Assembly: GCA_900312665.1 (NCBI GenBank)
Contig: ONZQ02000009.1
Span: 914,420 to 978,419, forward strand
Length of the DNA stretch: 64,000 nt
Direction: 5' to 3'
DNA from: Cephalotrichum gorgonifer
Lineage: Eukaryota > Ascomycota > Sordariomycetes > Microascales > Microascaceae
The notes under the pieces were generated by a model. The model made no database searches, was not told the origin of the DNA, and worked only from the letters and a program-made list of their open reading frames with translations. Shown piece after piece: positions 24,768 through 37,300 of this stretch. Each line of letters opens with the position of its first letter. Position 1 is the first letter of the stretch. A program made the position numbers and the translations under genes.

Positions 24768-25307
24768 CTTGTTGGTGGGGGAAAGCTCGTGGCTTCTGGG
24801 TATAGATGCTAGTTTAGGTATTCGTGGTTCGTTTCGTAGCGGGCGAGGAGGAGGAGAACGGAAAGGTAAGGATGTAGGTGTCGAGGGATGCCTGAGCAAA
24901 CGTGGACTAGAAGTTTCCAGCCGCGGCCGTTTGTCGTCTGGCATGGTGGGGCAACGTACGGGGTAGCCAGCCAGGCTATCGATAACTAGCCAAGCGCTAG
25001 CCCCGATAACGCCATAAACTCTAATAAATGCATCGATAATCATCTATCGCGGCATCGTTATATCACAGTATCTCAGCTGTTCAGAAGACAACAGCAGCAG
25101 GAAGGGGGGACCCATTGCATTCGCTATGCCATGCTGTTAATATATTTACAAAGTTGAGAATACGCCTGGGCCTTTTAGAGCCCTCCACACGAAGTCATAG
25201 CCCAGGGCTAGCTAGCTGACAGCGCCCACTTAACCTCATACTTGCCATTAGCACCTGGAGCCGAATCCACGTCTGCATGGCATCAGGGACAAAACGGGGA
25301 TCTCCTC
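24768..25307. other. Intergenic between RING-CH gene and SGT2
   Basis: Both neighbours are on the minus strand. The region is the promoter of SGT2 and the 3' flank of the RING-CH gene. No gene seen. Confidence 0.5.
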
Positions 25308-26882
25308 TCATCCGTCGTTTGGCTGCCTCTGGTCGTTCCCACCTCTCCCCCCACGCTGCCGCGTGCCCCGCTTCACATCCGGCACCCTCCTCCGCGGCCG
25401 GATGGCGGCGCGCCGGTACTTGACGTACAGCCGGAACATGTCCTTCAGCACCACGTAGGCGCACCCGCCCACCAGACTCCGCCCCCACCTCTCTTGCAGC
25501 AGGCCCGTCGGCCCCAGCCTATATGGGGACGAGAAGATGAGCGAGCGAGGGGGGCGCGGCATGGAGGTCCACGCCTTGGGGAGTGCTAGTCGGAGGAGCT
25601 CGCCGGCGACGAAGGACACGCTGGGGAGGAAAAGGGCCCCAAGGATAGTGCTCGTAAGGTCCCGGATGCTGTACCTCACAGCAGCTCTCTCTACAGCTGC
25701 GGGGCGGCGCTGGGCATCGGGCAGGGGCGCCGCGGGCCCGGGGGCAGGCCCTTGTTCCGGCTGTTCCGCCCGCGGTCCTTGTTCTGCTTCTTGCTGAGGC
25801 AGGTCTTGTCGTGGTTCGACGTCTGCCGGTTGCCCACCGGGACCGGGGTGGGGAATTTCCTCCACCGGCGCTTCTTCGTCCGGGACCTCGATCTCCTCTA
25901 TGAGGTCTATCACCAACTCGGCACCATCTTGACCGTCCCTCTCGTCAAACCAAATCTCCACCCTATCCTCGCCTAGATCGTCCTCCGGAGGGCCCCCCTG
26001 GAGGCCATCGGCAAAGTTATTAATGATATCGCGTAGCCCGCCAACCCCCGCCTGCGGAGCCTGCGCCCCTTCGACCGCCTCGGGAAGACCGCGTATCGCC
26101 CTGTCCCACCTCGCCTCCATGCTCCCGAAGAGCTCGTTCTTTAACTTGATGTACACCATCCCGATACATGGCAGAGAGGCGAAGGCAAGCTGTGGTGCCG
26201 GCGGCCATGTCATCGCCTCGGGGGATCGGAGGAACGTGGCGGAGTACTACACAGAAGTGCCCAAAAATGATCAGTCTCCGACGGATCGAACACGCAGGTA
26301 CCTCCATAAATCACCGTCACGAATAAGACCAAAGGTGAAAAGGGGAGAAGAACTTACAAGAATTGAAAATGGGGTGGCCACCGTGGTCGTAAACCCGGGG
26401 AGAAGGTTCCAAAAGACCAGCCCGGGCGCGATGAACGGGACCCCCAGCAGCGCCGGCCAGCTCTCCCTCAGCCTCCCCGAGCCCAGGATCCCCAGCACGG
26501 CCTCGTCCCCCGCGAACACCTTCACGGCGTGAAAGCCGTACAGGGCCTGGCCGGCCATGACGGCGCCGCCGAACATCGACCCCACCGCGATGGGCGAGAA
26601 CGAGTTCACGAGGGTCCGGATCCTGTCGCTGAGGTCGACGGCGAAGTCCCGCGCGCCCTCGACGTGTATGGGGGCCTGGCACACCGGGCACTTGAGGGCC
26701 TTGCCCTCGCGCTCGCACTCGTCGACCCACTGGAGGAGGCAGGCGTGGTGGGCCTCGAGGGAGCAGGGGCAAGGGTGCACCCAGTCCGACGGGTCGCCCT
26801 CCTCGCCCGCGTCGCCGAGGCAGATGAAGCACCGGGACGGGGCTGTCGCCGCCGAGCCGGTCGTTGGTTGTGGTGATGACAT
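25308..26882 (-). CDS. RING-CH (MARCH-type) membrane E3 ubiquitin ligase
   Basis: Two exons on the minus strand: 26882-26358 and 26246-25308, with a 111-bp intron. The product is 487 residues. The RING-CH domain lies at residues 18-68, with ligands Cys18, Cys21, Cys38, Cys40, His45, Cys48, Cys65 and Cys68 (C4HC3 order). Hydrophobic segments follow at about 95-120 and 140-165, and two more in the C-terminal third, so it is probably multi-pass. An acidic, Gln/Pro-rich linker and a very basic tail (PRRRVPDVKRGTRQRGG) are also present. RING-CH proteins ubiquitinate membrane proteins in the ER, mitochondria or endosomes. The compartment and substrates here are not visible. An upstream in-frame ATG at 27029 would add 49 residues; I prefer 26882 because the RING then sits close to the N-terminus. 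Confidence 0.88.
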
Positions 26883-28698
26883 TGTGGCCGAGTGGGGGAG
26901 AAAAAGGAAGGTCGATCGTGAGGCGGGAGGGACGGCGGCGGCTGGATGTTGAAGCTCGGGCCTGGCGGGTGATGTCACGCGAAATCCATGATGCTTATGT
27001 AATGCACTCTGCTCCATATGCATATCCAACCAAGGAATGGGTTGGAACAGTTAGTGCTCGTAGAGGGCTTTCTTCCTGAGATAGGGCCTACTTGTTCCTT
27101 GTTTGTTCTTTGTTTGTTCTTTATTCTCTTTTCCCTTTCTGTTTCGAAATTTATGGGAGAGGGGAAAATGACAACACCCTTCCGCGGAATACTGCTTTCA
27201 AGCCATCGAAGGCTACTCCGAGATCCATCCAAGCAATTCCGGCCACAGGCAACAGCCATGCCGAGCCCGCTACACCTTCAGGTTGCTCTAAGCCAGTATG
27301 ATTATATGGCTTCTAAATACCATTCCACATATATTATTTCCCCACTCATACCATGCCTAGAAGAATGTCGGATGTATGGGTAAGGGACACTAGTCCCATA
27401 CCATCCCGGATCCCAACGCCCAAGACCCACTCGGGAGGCTACCTACCTACTCGTAGTCTGAACCCCCCAGCACCTCAACATCGACCGTTTTAACATCGTT
27501 AACGGCATCTTGATTTGGAACCGGAAGTAGGGCTCTCCCCATCAGGACTCCCTCTCAACGTAATTCCAGTCCTCATCGCAGAAGACGTCCCTCCACCGCC
27601 CATATGCGTCAATATGAGCAAGTTTCCCAAGAGGGCGTCCAGATGCGACGGCCTTGCTATCCCAGGCACATGAAAATCTACTCTCCATCCTCCGAATCGA
27701 AACCTCCTTCGTCGGAGTATCATGATGTAGGAGAGACATCTCTGTGGGTTATGGAACTTACAAGTAGGAGGTGGGGTCGCCCGCCGTCTCAGCGGCGCGC
27801 CTGGTTAACTTGTGCGTCCCTTCCGGCGGCTCGCCCTGTCGGTTACTCGTAGTGGTCGGGGTGGCCCTAGCTGATTAGATAGGATACGTGGGATTGCTTC
27901 TATCCCGCATGGCCCGTCTTACGGGATATGGCAAGGCCAACCGACTGAGAGGGGGCTTATTCTCTGTCACAGGTATTAATAGAGCATGGAATTGGAGGTG
28001 GCAAGGCAGAGAACCAACTATGTCTAATCCGGGTGCCTACTGCAGCTGCGTATGCAGAAGAAGAAATCCCAGGTGCGGAAGTACATTTCACACATGTCAC
28101 CCTAGGTCGCATCCCGTGAGACAAGGAACACGACATGGGGCGGCCCCAATTGTACTGGCCGTGTAACCCGCTCGAATCGACGCTAATGCACTTAAACAGG
28201 AGGACGCCAGACACGTCGCGACAGGCTGTCGAGTGGCAAGATAAGTCAGATCAGCACCCAACAGCACTTACAGGAGGGAGGCAGGATGACCCGCTCCCCT
28301 TCGAGATCTGGTCTCAGGGACACGCCCAGATTGTACACGCAGAACGCTTAGCATCGGACGGAGGTTGTTGAGACACATCTGTCAGGGTATGACCATTTAT
28401 TGATACTGAGTGAACCCCCCTAATTCTGGACCAAAGTCTCCCATGAAAACAATCTCGTAGGTCCCCTGCCGTGAAGACGCCGCCTCGCGCCGTGGCTTGT
28501 GTAGAATCAAGCTTCAGAAACGTACGGCTTGACCCCTCATCCTTGACACTCACAACCGCACGCCGGCTGCTCCGGTTCCTTCGTCAAAACAAAAACAAGA
28601 TCGTCATCTCCGCTTTATATCGGTCCGAGGGGGGCGAGTTATCGGCTTATTTGTGCTAGTAAACCTATGTCAGCTCTTCCGGTTCCTGAAGTGGGAAA
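26883..28698. other. 1.8-kb non-coding stretch
   Basis: Promoter of the RING-CH gene and 3' flank of the metallothionein gene. No gene supported. Confidence 0.45.
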
Positions 28699-28797
28699 CT
28701 AAAAGGGTAAGAAGGGGCGGCGTACAGGGCATCCGGCACAAGTGCAGCTCGAGCCACAGTTGCAAGTGCCCGTAGAGGCGCATTCACAGCCTGCCAT
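28699..28797 (-). CDS. Copper-type metallothionein, 32 residues
   Basis: ATG at 28797 on the minus strand, stop TAG at 28701-28699. The protein has seven Cys at positions 4, 6, 12, 14, 18, 20 and 23 and no aromatic residue in that part. This spacing (C-x-C-x5-C-x-C-x3-C-x-C-x2-C) is identical to the 26-residue copper metallothionein of Neurospora crassa, which binds Cu(I) in the cytosol. The tail after the last Cys (PVRRPFLPF) is unlike metallothioneins. A GTACGC donor-like site lies exactly where the tail begins (about 28725), so the true 3' end may be spliced; the Neurospora gene has an intron. The leader before the ATG is A/C-rich, and a TATA box lies about 175 bp upstream. Confidence 0.85.
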   Translation of the reverse strand: MAGCECASTGTCNCGSSCTCAGCPVRRPFLPF

Positions 28798-30138
28798 GAT
28801 GGATGATGGTGGATGGTTTGGTGGTTTGATAGTTTGGTCTGCGAAGGATGCTGTGTTCGGAAGGTTTATAGCTTATTCGAAGAGACGTTGATATTGAACT
28901 GGTAGATGTAAGGAAGAGGGAGTGAAGGAGATTCAAGGGAGAAGAGGAGAGCCTGTTGGTCTTTATATATGAGAACAACCATGTTACGTCGGAACCTAAT
29001 GCCTAAGGATTGGGAAGGGGCGATCTACTCGTATGTACCACGGGGTCTCAGGTGACGTATTGGCGTCCCATACAGAGGGCACCTTCCCTCCTCGAAAAGG
29101 GTTACGGAAGGTGCATCACGCGAATTGGGGAAAGTGCGGCCCAAGAGATAGGCGTAGACTTTAAAGTGGCGTGGAAGGGAGTCCGTTGGCGAAGCTAGAA
29201 ACGGAAGGGGCAGGGGACGGGAGGGGGGCAACGTATGACGTAAATATATAAATATAGCTGTGAGTAACGAGTACGAGTCTTCTTGGAGGTGAAACCTTCG
29301 ACCGACTGTACTTGACCAGTGGGGCCTTTCGTCTCGGCGTCGGCTCAGGTATCCCCGAAAGGGAACTTCTCTCGTAGTATTATTGGACGCTGGAAGAGAG
29401 AGGTGTGTACGTACCTGTGCTCTTCACCTTATGTACGTACTCAAGACATTGTGGTGTGTAAGATACGCAGATGCGGGGTAGCTGTACAACGTGCCAAATG
29501 GTGGGGTAAATTTTAGGAGGGGTAACACTTGACCATCATCATGGTGCTTTCCTCTGACCCACAAACCAACGATGGGATGGGAAAGGTATTATCTTGCGCC
29601 TCAGGATATACATGAGCACAAGATCAAGAACCAATCTTCTAATGAAGTAGATCTTAAGCGCCGATGTTGAGAGATTCTGTATGTTACACCATGAACACCG
29701 AACACCATCTCAAGGGTCCCTTCATGCAGCTAGCCCTACCAGATGTCTCTAACCTATGCCATTGTGTCGCAAACTCGAAGATGCCATGCTCACACTATTA
29801 AAACACTAACAGCGCTTAGTTCTTACTGGCGCGCATTTCAATGGAGAGATATAGCCCCCACACCCACGGACTGTAAAACCAGGCCGAGCAACGTAACACT
29901 AGATCTTTCAATTAGACGCTAAATCTTGCCCCTGGTCCCATGGCCTAAAAACCGCCGGCTCCTCCATCCCCGAATATTTCCCCCTTAGGCATGCGAGCCC
30001 GCTCCTATATCATCCTCCAATCCTCCTCCACCCCCCGAATCTCCAACCTTCTACGGAATAGCAAATCTCAAAGCACTGGTCGACACAACCCTTTTTAACC
30101 GACACCCCCCACATACACACACAAAACCGGCCGCTACA
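28798..30138. other. Intergenic between divergent metallothionein and galactokinase genes
   Basis: Shared upstream region. It contains a TACTCGTA motif at 29026-29033. No gene seen. Confidence 0.45.
28971..28980 (-). promoter_or_regulatory. TATA box of the metallothionein gene
   Basis: On the minus strand this reads ATATATAAAG, about 175 bp before the metallothionein ATG. Strong TATA boxes are usual for highly inducible fungal genes. I did not find a clear copper-factor site. Confidence 0.5.
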
Positions 30139-31845
30139 ATGTCCGCAGACCTCGTCCCGAGGGCCACCAGCCTCTCGGACATCTACCACCCGGAAGACGT
30201 CCCCGCCCAGGCCCCGCGCTGGACGGCCCTGACGGCGGCCTTCGAGGCCCGCTACGGCCACGCCCCGGCCTTCGTCTCCCGCGCCCCGGGGAGGGTGAAC
30301 ATCATCGGCGAGCACATCGACTACTCCCTCTACCCCGTCCTCCCCATGGCCATCTCCGCCGACGCCATCCTCGCCGTCTCCTACACGCCCGCGGACCCGT
30401 CCTCCGCACGCACCACCTTCAGGATCGAGATCGCCAACCTCCTGGGCGACAAGTTCCCCCCCGCGACCTTCGACGTCCCAATCGAGGGCGACGTGGAGAT
30501 CGTCGCCGCCGACCACCACTGGGGCAACTACTTCAAGTGCGGGCTCAGCGGCGCCCTGGAGCTCCTGAGGAGGAAGGCGGGTGGGAAGGCCGGCGTGAGG
30601 CCGGCGGACATGAGGGTCATGATGGACGGGTCGGTGCCCGTCGGCGGCGGGCTGAGCTCTAGCGCCGCCTTCACGACGGCTAGCGCGCTGGCGGTCATGT
30701 TTGCCAATGGGGTTACCGAGGTGGATAAGACGGAGCTCACAGAGCTCGCGATTGTGAGCGAGCGCGGCGTGGGCGTGAACTCGGGAGGGTAAGTCTTCTC
30801 ATTCGCTCACTCTCAGCCCCCATTCCTCTCATCATTCCAAGCTCTCACGCCATAATCCCATCTTATAGTACTAACCCAGCCCCCACTTCTTAGAATGGAC
30901 CAGTCCGCCTCCGTCTTCTCGACGAAACACTCCGCTCTCCTCGTAGACTTCGTCCCCTCCCTAACCGTGACCCCCATCTCCTTCCCCGCCACCTCCCCCG
31001 CCCTCACCTTCCTCATCGCCCAGTCCTTCGTCACCTCCGAGAAGAAGATCACCGCCCCCATCCACTACAACCTCCGCGTCGCCGAGTGCTCCCTCGCCGC
31101 GGCCTACCTCAACGCCGCCTCCAACCCCGCCGGCACCGTCCTCCCCGCCGACAACTCCCCCCTGGCCATCAGCCTCCGCTCCTTCGCCACAGCGCACCTC
31201 GCCAGCAACAACGGCGGTGACGGCTCCTCCCCGCTAGAGTCCCTCATCAAGACGGTCGAGGAGACCCTCACAAAGGAGGAGGGCTACACGCGCGAGGAGA
31301 TCGCCTCCGTCCTGGGCCTCTCTGTCCCGGACCTCGAGGCCCGCTACATGTCCAAGTTCCCCGTCCGCGCGGACCGCTTCCGCCTCCGCCAGCGCGCCCT
31401 CCACGTCTTCCGGGAGGCCCGCCGCGTCGAGTCCTTCATGCGCCTCCTCTCCAACGCCTCCTCCACCACCTCCTCCGCCGTCGACGCGCTCGGGGGCACC
31501 CCGCCCGACACCTCCGCCCTCAACACCGCGCTGGGCGACCTGCTCAACGAGACCCAGGCGTCATGCAGGGATATGTACGAGTGCAGCTGCCCCGAGATAG
31601 ACACCATCTGCGACGTTGCCCGCCGGGCCGGTTCATACGGAAGCAGGCTCACCGGCGCCGGGTGGGGCGGGAGCACGGTGCACCTGGTCGCGGCGGACAA
31701 GGTCGAGGACGTAAAGGCCGCGCTGAGGAGGGAGTACTACGATGAGATTGGCATTACGGGAAGCAAGCTTGACGAGGCGCTGGTCGTTAGCAAGCCGGGG
31801 AGCGGGACCTGCCTTGCCGTCATGTCGGACTTCCAATCTCAGTGA
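30139..31845 (+). CDS. GAL1: Galactokinase
   Basis: Two exons, 30139-30788 and 30894-31845; the 105-bp intron starts GTAAGT and has a TACTAAC branch site. The product is 533 residues, the size of fungal galactokinases. The galactokinase signature GRVNIIGEHIDY is at residues 51-62, the GHMP ATP-binding loop VPVGGGLSSSAAF near 166-178, the catalytic Asp in GGMDQS (about Asp219), and the third GHMP motif near the end (LTGAGWGG). The enzyme phosphorylates galactose to galactose-1-phosphate, the first step of the Leloir pathway. The Ser-Ala pair in the GHMP loop, which the yeast regulator Gal3 lacks, argues for an active kinase. No other GAL gene is in the window. Confidence 0.96.
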
Positions 31846-32285
31846 AGCGCACGTTTATAGAATTTCGTATAAATAAAAGAAGAATATTTGGAATCATCAG
31901 GAAATCGATCAAGCCGTTTACCTGGTAAAAGCACATGAAATTCGGCGTAGCTCATATATAGTCCTTCTGCGACTTGGTATCTAATGTAAACAAACCCTCT
32001 CCCAAACATGCAACCATCTCGTAGAGAATATGCTCTGTCGTAACCCATGGAAATTCAAGAAAACCGACCGATGCCAGAAATACACTTCAACCCTGCTGGG
32101 AAAGCACTCGAATTCATCGCGGAAAGAAAATCAGTGCCGTGGTATCATAACAAGCTAACGAACAAGCCAAACGCCCATCAAGCTGCTCAAATATTCAACA
32201 AAAGACCAGCCCAAGATCTAGAGAAGTCAAGACCCCCTACACAATCATTAACTCACTTTCCGAAAAGTGTAAAAAAAAAAGGCCA
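31846..32285. other. Intergenic between convergent galactokinase and C2H2 genes
   Basis: 3' flanks only; a run of 10 A near 32271-32280. No gene seen. Confidence 0.5.
31872..31877 (+). terminator. Polyadenylation-like AATAAA after galactokinase
   Basis: AATAAA occurs 26 bases after the stop codon in an A/T-rich context. It is a weak but plausible 3'-end signal. Confidence 0.35.
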
Positions 32286-34374
32286 TTACCCCGTCATCGA
32301 GACTTCGTGCATGTAAGACGTCGGCGTATTCAGTTGACTCGTTCGCATAGCCACCTCATATTCTGACGGATGTGCCACATGAGGTGGAGGGGCCATACCG
32401 TCTCCATTTCCGGGATCTGGCCCCTTATGCTGTAGGTTTTCCATGCTCCTTATCGTCATGGGAGGTGGTCGCTTGGGCATCTTCATATCTAAACGGTGCT
32501 GCTCATAGCCTTGCGACTGTTCGATGGGCGATATCCTTTCCACGACAGCCGATGCCGGCCATTGTTGCGAGGGATGATGATGGTATTGGTGCATAGCCTG
32601 ATTTGGTTGCGGCTGCGGATGTGGATGGTGCTGGTGCTGGTGCTGATGCTCGAGAGGGTACGACTGTTGGCGCGCTACTGACCGACGTTGCTGCGGCTGC
32701 TGCAACTGCGCATGATGATGCAACGAGTTGTGCTGTTGGATTTGGTCGGCGGTAGGTGGCAGAGCCACGTTACCCATAGGATGGTCAACGGCATCATGTG
32801 CTGCGGAAATCGGTTGGTGGGGGACGGGTTCCGAGGTGGTTGCCGCAAAATTGTATCCCTCGCCCCAATGATTACCATCGGCTGTGGGGAAAGGCGAGCC
32901 TGGATGTTGATGTTGGTGTTGAGGCCATCCTTCTTGGTCGGGAATAGCCGGTCGGGAGATGGCCGAATGGTTGCTCTTGATAGAGAACGTACCACTCGAT
33001 CGTGGGTCCGGGAGGTAGACGGTAGGTGCAACAACGGGCTTTGGTGGCGGTGGGATGGCGAATTGGAATGACTGCTGGGAAACGGGGAAAGCCACTTTCA
33101 AGAGAGCCGGCTTCATGAGAGCCTCGTGCTTGGAGGTGGTGAGAGGGCAGTCCCTCTTTAGTGGACGTTTAATCCCGGCAGGCGGCTCTGGAGCATCCAA
33201 GCTGGAAGACTTATATGGCTCCCCACCAAGTGTCCAGGCCCAGTGGAGGAGGCGCGGCATGTCGAGCAGGTGGCGGCACTCGAGGAGCCTCTTGAGATCT
33301 GTTGACGACCTGGGTTGCCACCGCAGCGCATTTCGAATGCTCTTCTGCCAAACGCATTGCTTCCACATGTCCTTGACGGCTTCCTGCCGAAGAAGATTCT
33401 GGATCTGGGTGTAGTACTCCCATTCGGCAACACAGAAGCCCATGTCAAAATGCTTAGCAACGTGGTCAAAGTACTTGTCGCGCAGCACTTTCGCCTCCTC
33501 CTCGGATGTCGCCTCGAAAACACGGTCCTTGCAGCCCCGGAAGCCGCAGGCGAAGATAAGCTGGGGACACGTTTCGACTCGGGCTTTATTCGGGGGTAGG
33601 TGCATATCGCTGTGGTAGGCCTTCACGTGGGAGACGTATGCCTTCTCGAAGTCGAAAGTCATGGGACACCCCGTGTACTGACACTCCCAGATGGTGTTCG
33701 TGTGATGAAAGTTCTGGAGATGTTTCTTGAAGTCGCTCTTACGACTGAAGCCCACCACAATCCCCTCCACAAAGCACATTGTGCACTCAATAGCCTTCCG
33801 CGGAGTAGGGGCTGTGCCCAGGGAGGTGACAGACATGTTAGGTTGAGACGCCGTGCCTAGGGAAGTGACCGACAGGTTCGGTTGAGACATTGGCGATTCG
33901 ACTTTGGGATCCCGTAGCGGTTGTGGTGTTGCTGATGTTGCCGACCATGACGGATCCGAGATTCCGGGGACGTCTGGCTGAACGTAGCCGGGAGCCATGT
34001 CAGGCGACTCGGACCAATTGGGCTGGGTGTTCTGGGACATGAGGGAGGCGGTTTCCGAGTGGGATGGATCAGTTGCGCTCCAAGTTAGGGACGGAACGTT
34101 GCTGCCGGCGGCCGCTGCCCCGCCGGGTTGTGACACGCGCGCTAAAGACGAAGTTAGCCCATACCCCGCGGCAGGTTCTTAGAGGACACAAAGACGTCGT
34201 GGGGATCGGAGGTAGGACACAGCGCAACGTACATGACTCCCCGATGCTTCTCAGAAAGAACATGAGATTAATAGGCCCATATTTGCCGGCGAGTTGGATG
34301 AGAGTCTCAAGGTCTTCGGGGGACATCTGGTAGCCACGGCTGGCATCCTGCCAGGCATTTTGAGCGGAGAACAT
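32286..34374 (-). CDS. C2H2-type zinc-finger protein (paralogue 1)
   Basis: Exons 34374-34233 and 34141-32286 on the minus strand, joined by a 91-bp intron with a GCTAAC branch; 665 residues. Three fingers in a row start at about residue 167: CTMC with paired His (FHH), CQYTGC with two His, and a third CGFRGC-containing finger ending HVAKHF. Ahead is a Ser/Thr/Pro-rich part that includes a 13-residue tandem repeat. Behind is a long Gln/His/Pro-rich tail with His-Gln runs, typical of fungal regulators. It is probably a nuclear DNA-binding protein; the target is unknown. The gene at 42420-44278 is a clear paralogue. The frame stays open upstream of 34374 with no further ATG before a TGA near 34456, and a CTAAC...CACAG acceptor-like site lies there, so an extra 5' exon is possible. 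Confidence 0.85.
33811..33888 (-). repeat. Two tandem 39-bp coding repeats in the C2H2 gene
   Basis: The units at 33811-33849 and 33850-33888 differ at only a few bases and encode two copies of SQPN(L/M)SVTSLGTA. The unit length is a multiple of three, so copy number can change without a frameshift. Confidence 0.85.
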
Positions 34375-34389
34375 GGCCTCCTGATGCAA

Positions 34390-37300
34390 AGGCAGACTGT
34401 GAGATGCGCGGTTGTTGTTAGACGACGACGTCAGGATGTTGGGACGTTGGAGCCCTCAGCGCAGCGGCGGGTTCGAGGACTTGGCGATGGAACCCGGGTT
34501 TATGCTACGACTGCCCCGAGGGCAGCGGGTAGCGGCAGAAAGAAGAATGGGCTCCAGGTTTCCAGACGTCGATCGGTGCTTGCGAACAACACCGAGCCTC
34601 GATTCGGCGGAATCTGTCGTAGCAGCGCGGTGGTTTGTACAGTATTAATGGTCTCGGCGGATGAGGCTCACGAGCGGACAGAAGCAAGCGGACAACGGTT
34701 GGATGGGTGATATGAGAGGGGAGGGTAGTAGCCTTGAGAGCGGCGGTCGCGATGATGTTGTATTAAGCCGTGTGAAGTAATAGGGAAATTGATGATGTCG
34801 GGACTAAGGTAATATATGAGGACATATGAAGCAAGGGACGGAATACGCGACCGAAAAAAAGATGGCAGAGAGGGGAGAATTGGAGCCAGGGGTGAAATGC
34901 CAACGGGTAATGGGGATTGGAGTCTCGCGGGAATGACTCGAGCGGGAGCAGACCAGGGCCTCGTGGATCTCAGATCTTTGAATGCATTGCATGTCAGAGC
35001 AGCGCAAGGAAGTACCTCCTGCCCGTGCCTGGTTATAATACGATGCAAAAGAATGGATTTGCAGTGCGCAGGTGCAGGCCCGAGCGGCAGGAGCATTCGA
35101 CCAGCTGCCTCGCCTTCCAGGAAGGACCCCCCTTCCCGGGCTCCCCGCGCCTTCCTCCCTCCCTTATGGATCTCCATCTCCTTCGTTCCTCTTTCCCCTT
35201 CCACTTCTACCCCACAAGTGCAGAGACTTGGACCCTGCCCAGCGGGGTTGACAAGGATTCTGAACAGTACCGTAACCTTTTGGGGGGGTTTGTACCTTGG
35301 CCTTGACATGCATAGAGTAGAATTCGGGGTACTCCGGGATAAAAGGACCGCAAGATATTGTTATTATCCCGCCTGAGGGTTGCTCCAGGTAGGCGCGACT
35401 GGCCAGTGCAGCCCCTCTTGGGTACAATCACCTGGTCTACCTGCTTGTACTTGTACTCCGTCCTCCGTCCACTTCTGCTTGGTGGTCCGCTGCAGATTCC
35501 CACTTGTCCTAGCGTATGTACTAGTGGGGCCCTGGGATGTAAGTGACTGGCCAATGGAAGTGCCGGGCCGGACACTACTTGTGGGAGGAGGAACATCCTG
35601 GTTTCCTTTGCTGACACTGGACTAATAGGGCAAGAGGGAATGACAAGCATTGAATGATCACCCCGAGCTCGAAGCAGATGTCCGGTGAACGTGTTTAATC
35701 GACAATGGTTCTCCCGCTGATTTTATCAAACTCCAGAGACAGACAAGAATGGGAGGGAAAGATCACGTGGTAATATGAGCCAGCCTACCTAGTTATGACA
35801 ACTGAGTACTTGTACTTATACACCGGCAGGGTGTTCTTCTTCCGCCGTCCATCCGGGTGATTACAGGCCCAGATTACTTGTAATAATAATGCGTCTGAAG
35901 GCTGGAAGCGCTACACTACCATCGGAAGACTAAGCGCTGAGTCAGTAAACGGGAGTAAGCAAGGAGGGGGAAGGCTAATACGGAGTACTCGTACGTCTCT
36001 ATTACTGCTTGTATCTCCTGAAGCTTTGATGAGGAGGCCGCAGGTGAGGTGCATTACCTAACCCCCAGACACCACCCCACCCCACCCCATCATGTCCAGG
36101 GTATTTCCCCTTTCCCACAGGTACTCGGAACAGCGCCGCCGCCTGAGACTTGCGGCCGCCCAGGAGAATGGAAGGTTTACGAGTGCGGATAGCAGATGCG
36201 AGTGGAGAACGTACAAGTAACTATTCCACGATACACTACCAGCTCAACAGGGGGCGTAAGCCACCAAAACCCTGGCAGTGACATGGGTGGGTTGACGGTA
36301 TAGGTGCGCTCGCTGCGATCCAGGCGGCGGTGGTTAATTGATTTTTTTTTTCGTCCTCGCTTCGCTTCCACGCAGGCCCTGGCCGTGGCGCTGGGCTTGC
36401 TTCCGGACGGAATGATCGCTGATGTGCGGGAAGTGGTGTGCTTTGGGGGGGTGCATCACCCACACGGGTAGTTAGTGACGGAGACAGGATTACTTGTATG
36501 GCAGATATTACCCGGTGAAGTTGATCACTAAATTCCGAACTCGCCTGTGTCCGTCTGCCCCGCGGGATGGGGAGGATCACCCGAACGGGTGGATGGATGG
36601 ATGGTCATCAAAACAAACTGGATGTTGGCGGAAGACTGGTTTTGTATGTAACCCGCGGGGAAATCTACCTACTACATACAAATACGCGGCTGCACGGGGT
36701 GTACGAGTAAGATGGTGTTACGAGTACCTGTAATATTGACGGAATCTTCGTGGGAGAAGGTGCTGCTCCACTATTACCTGTCAGAACAAAAGCCGCATGG
36801 GTAACTAATTCAATGTACTATACTCGTAATATTTTCTCGAAGGGCCCAAACCGGCGCTAAGGCCCCAATAGGCGATGGCCAAGCTAATACTGCCCCTGGC
36901 CCTGGACCCTGACAGCTCCAGGGGTGTAGGTAGTACATATCCGTGATTCAAGCAAGTATCGCCCTCGTCGGGCTGCCAGGGAGTGCAGACAAACAAAACC
37001 TTCTTTCGGCCTCGTACATGACTCAAGGAGTCACGGAAATAGCACACTTGCTGCAAGACATTTCCCCCACGCTTAGAAAGAGAAGCAAGATTGACGTTCT
37101 AGAAGGACACTAGAATCCGTCCGAATCCCGGACATCTCCAAGAATAACCCGCGACAGCCGGAGATACGAGTAGGGGCGTTTCGAGTCTGTTGGAGGGCGG
37201 GAGGCGGAGTACTCCGCCCTCTCCCACCTATACCTATACCCCCCCCCCCCCCCTTTTTTTCTGCGCCTGGGTTTCCTTGGAATTTGACCGTGAAGGGAGT

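Noticed and set aside
34136..34138. Start of the first C2H2 gene at 34136
   Set aside because: The codon is GTG, not ATG; an in-frame upstream exon (34374-34233) with a matching phase supplies the start.
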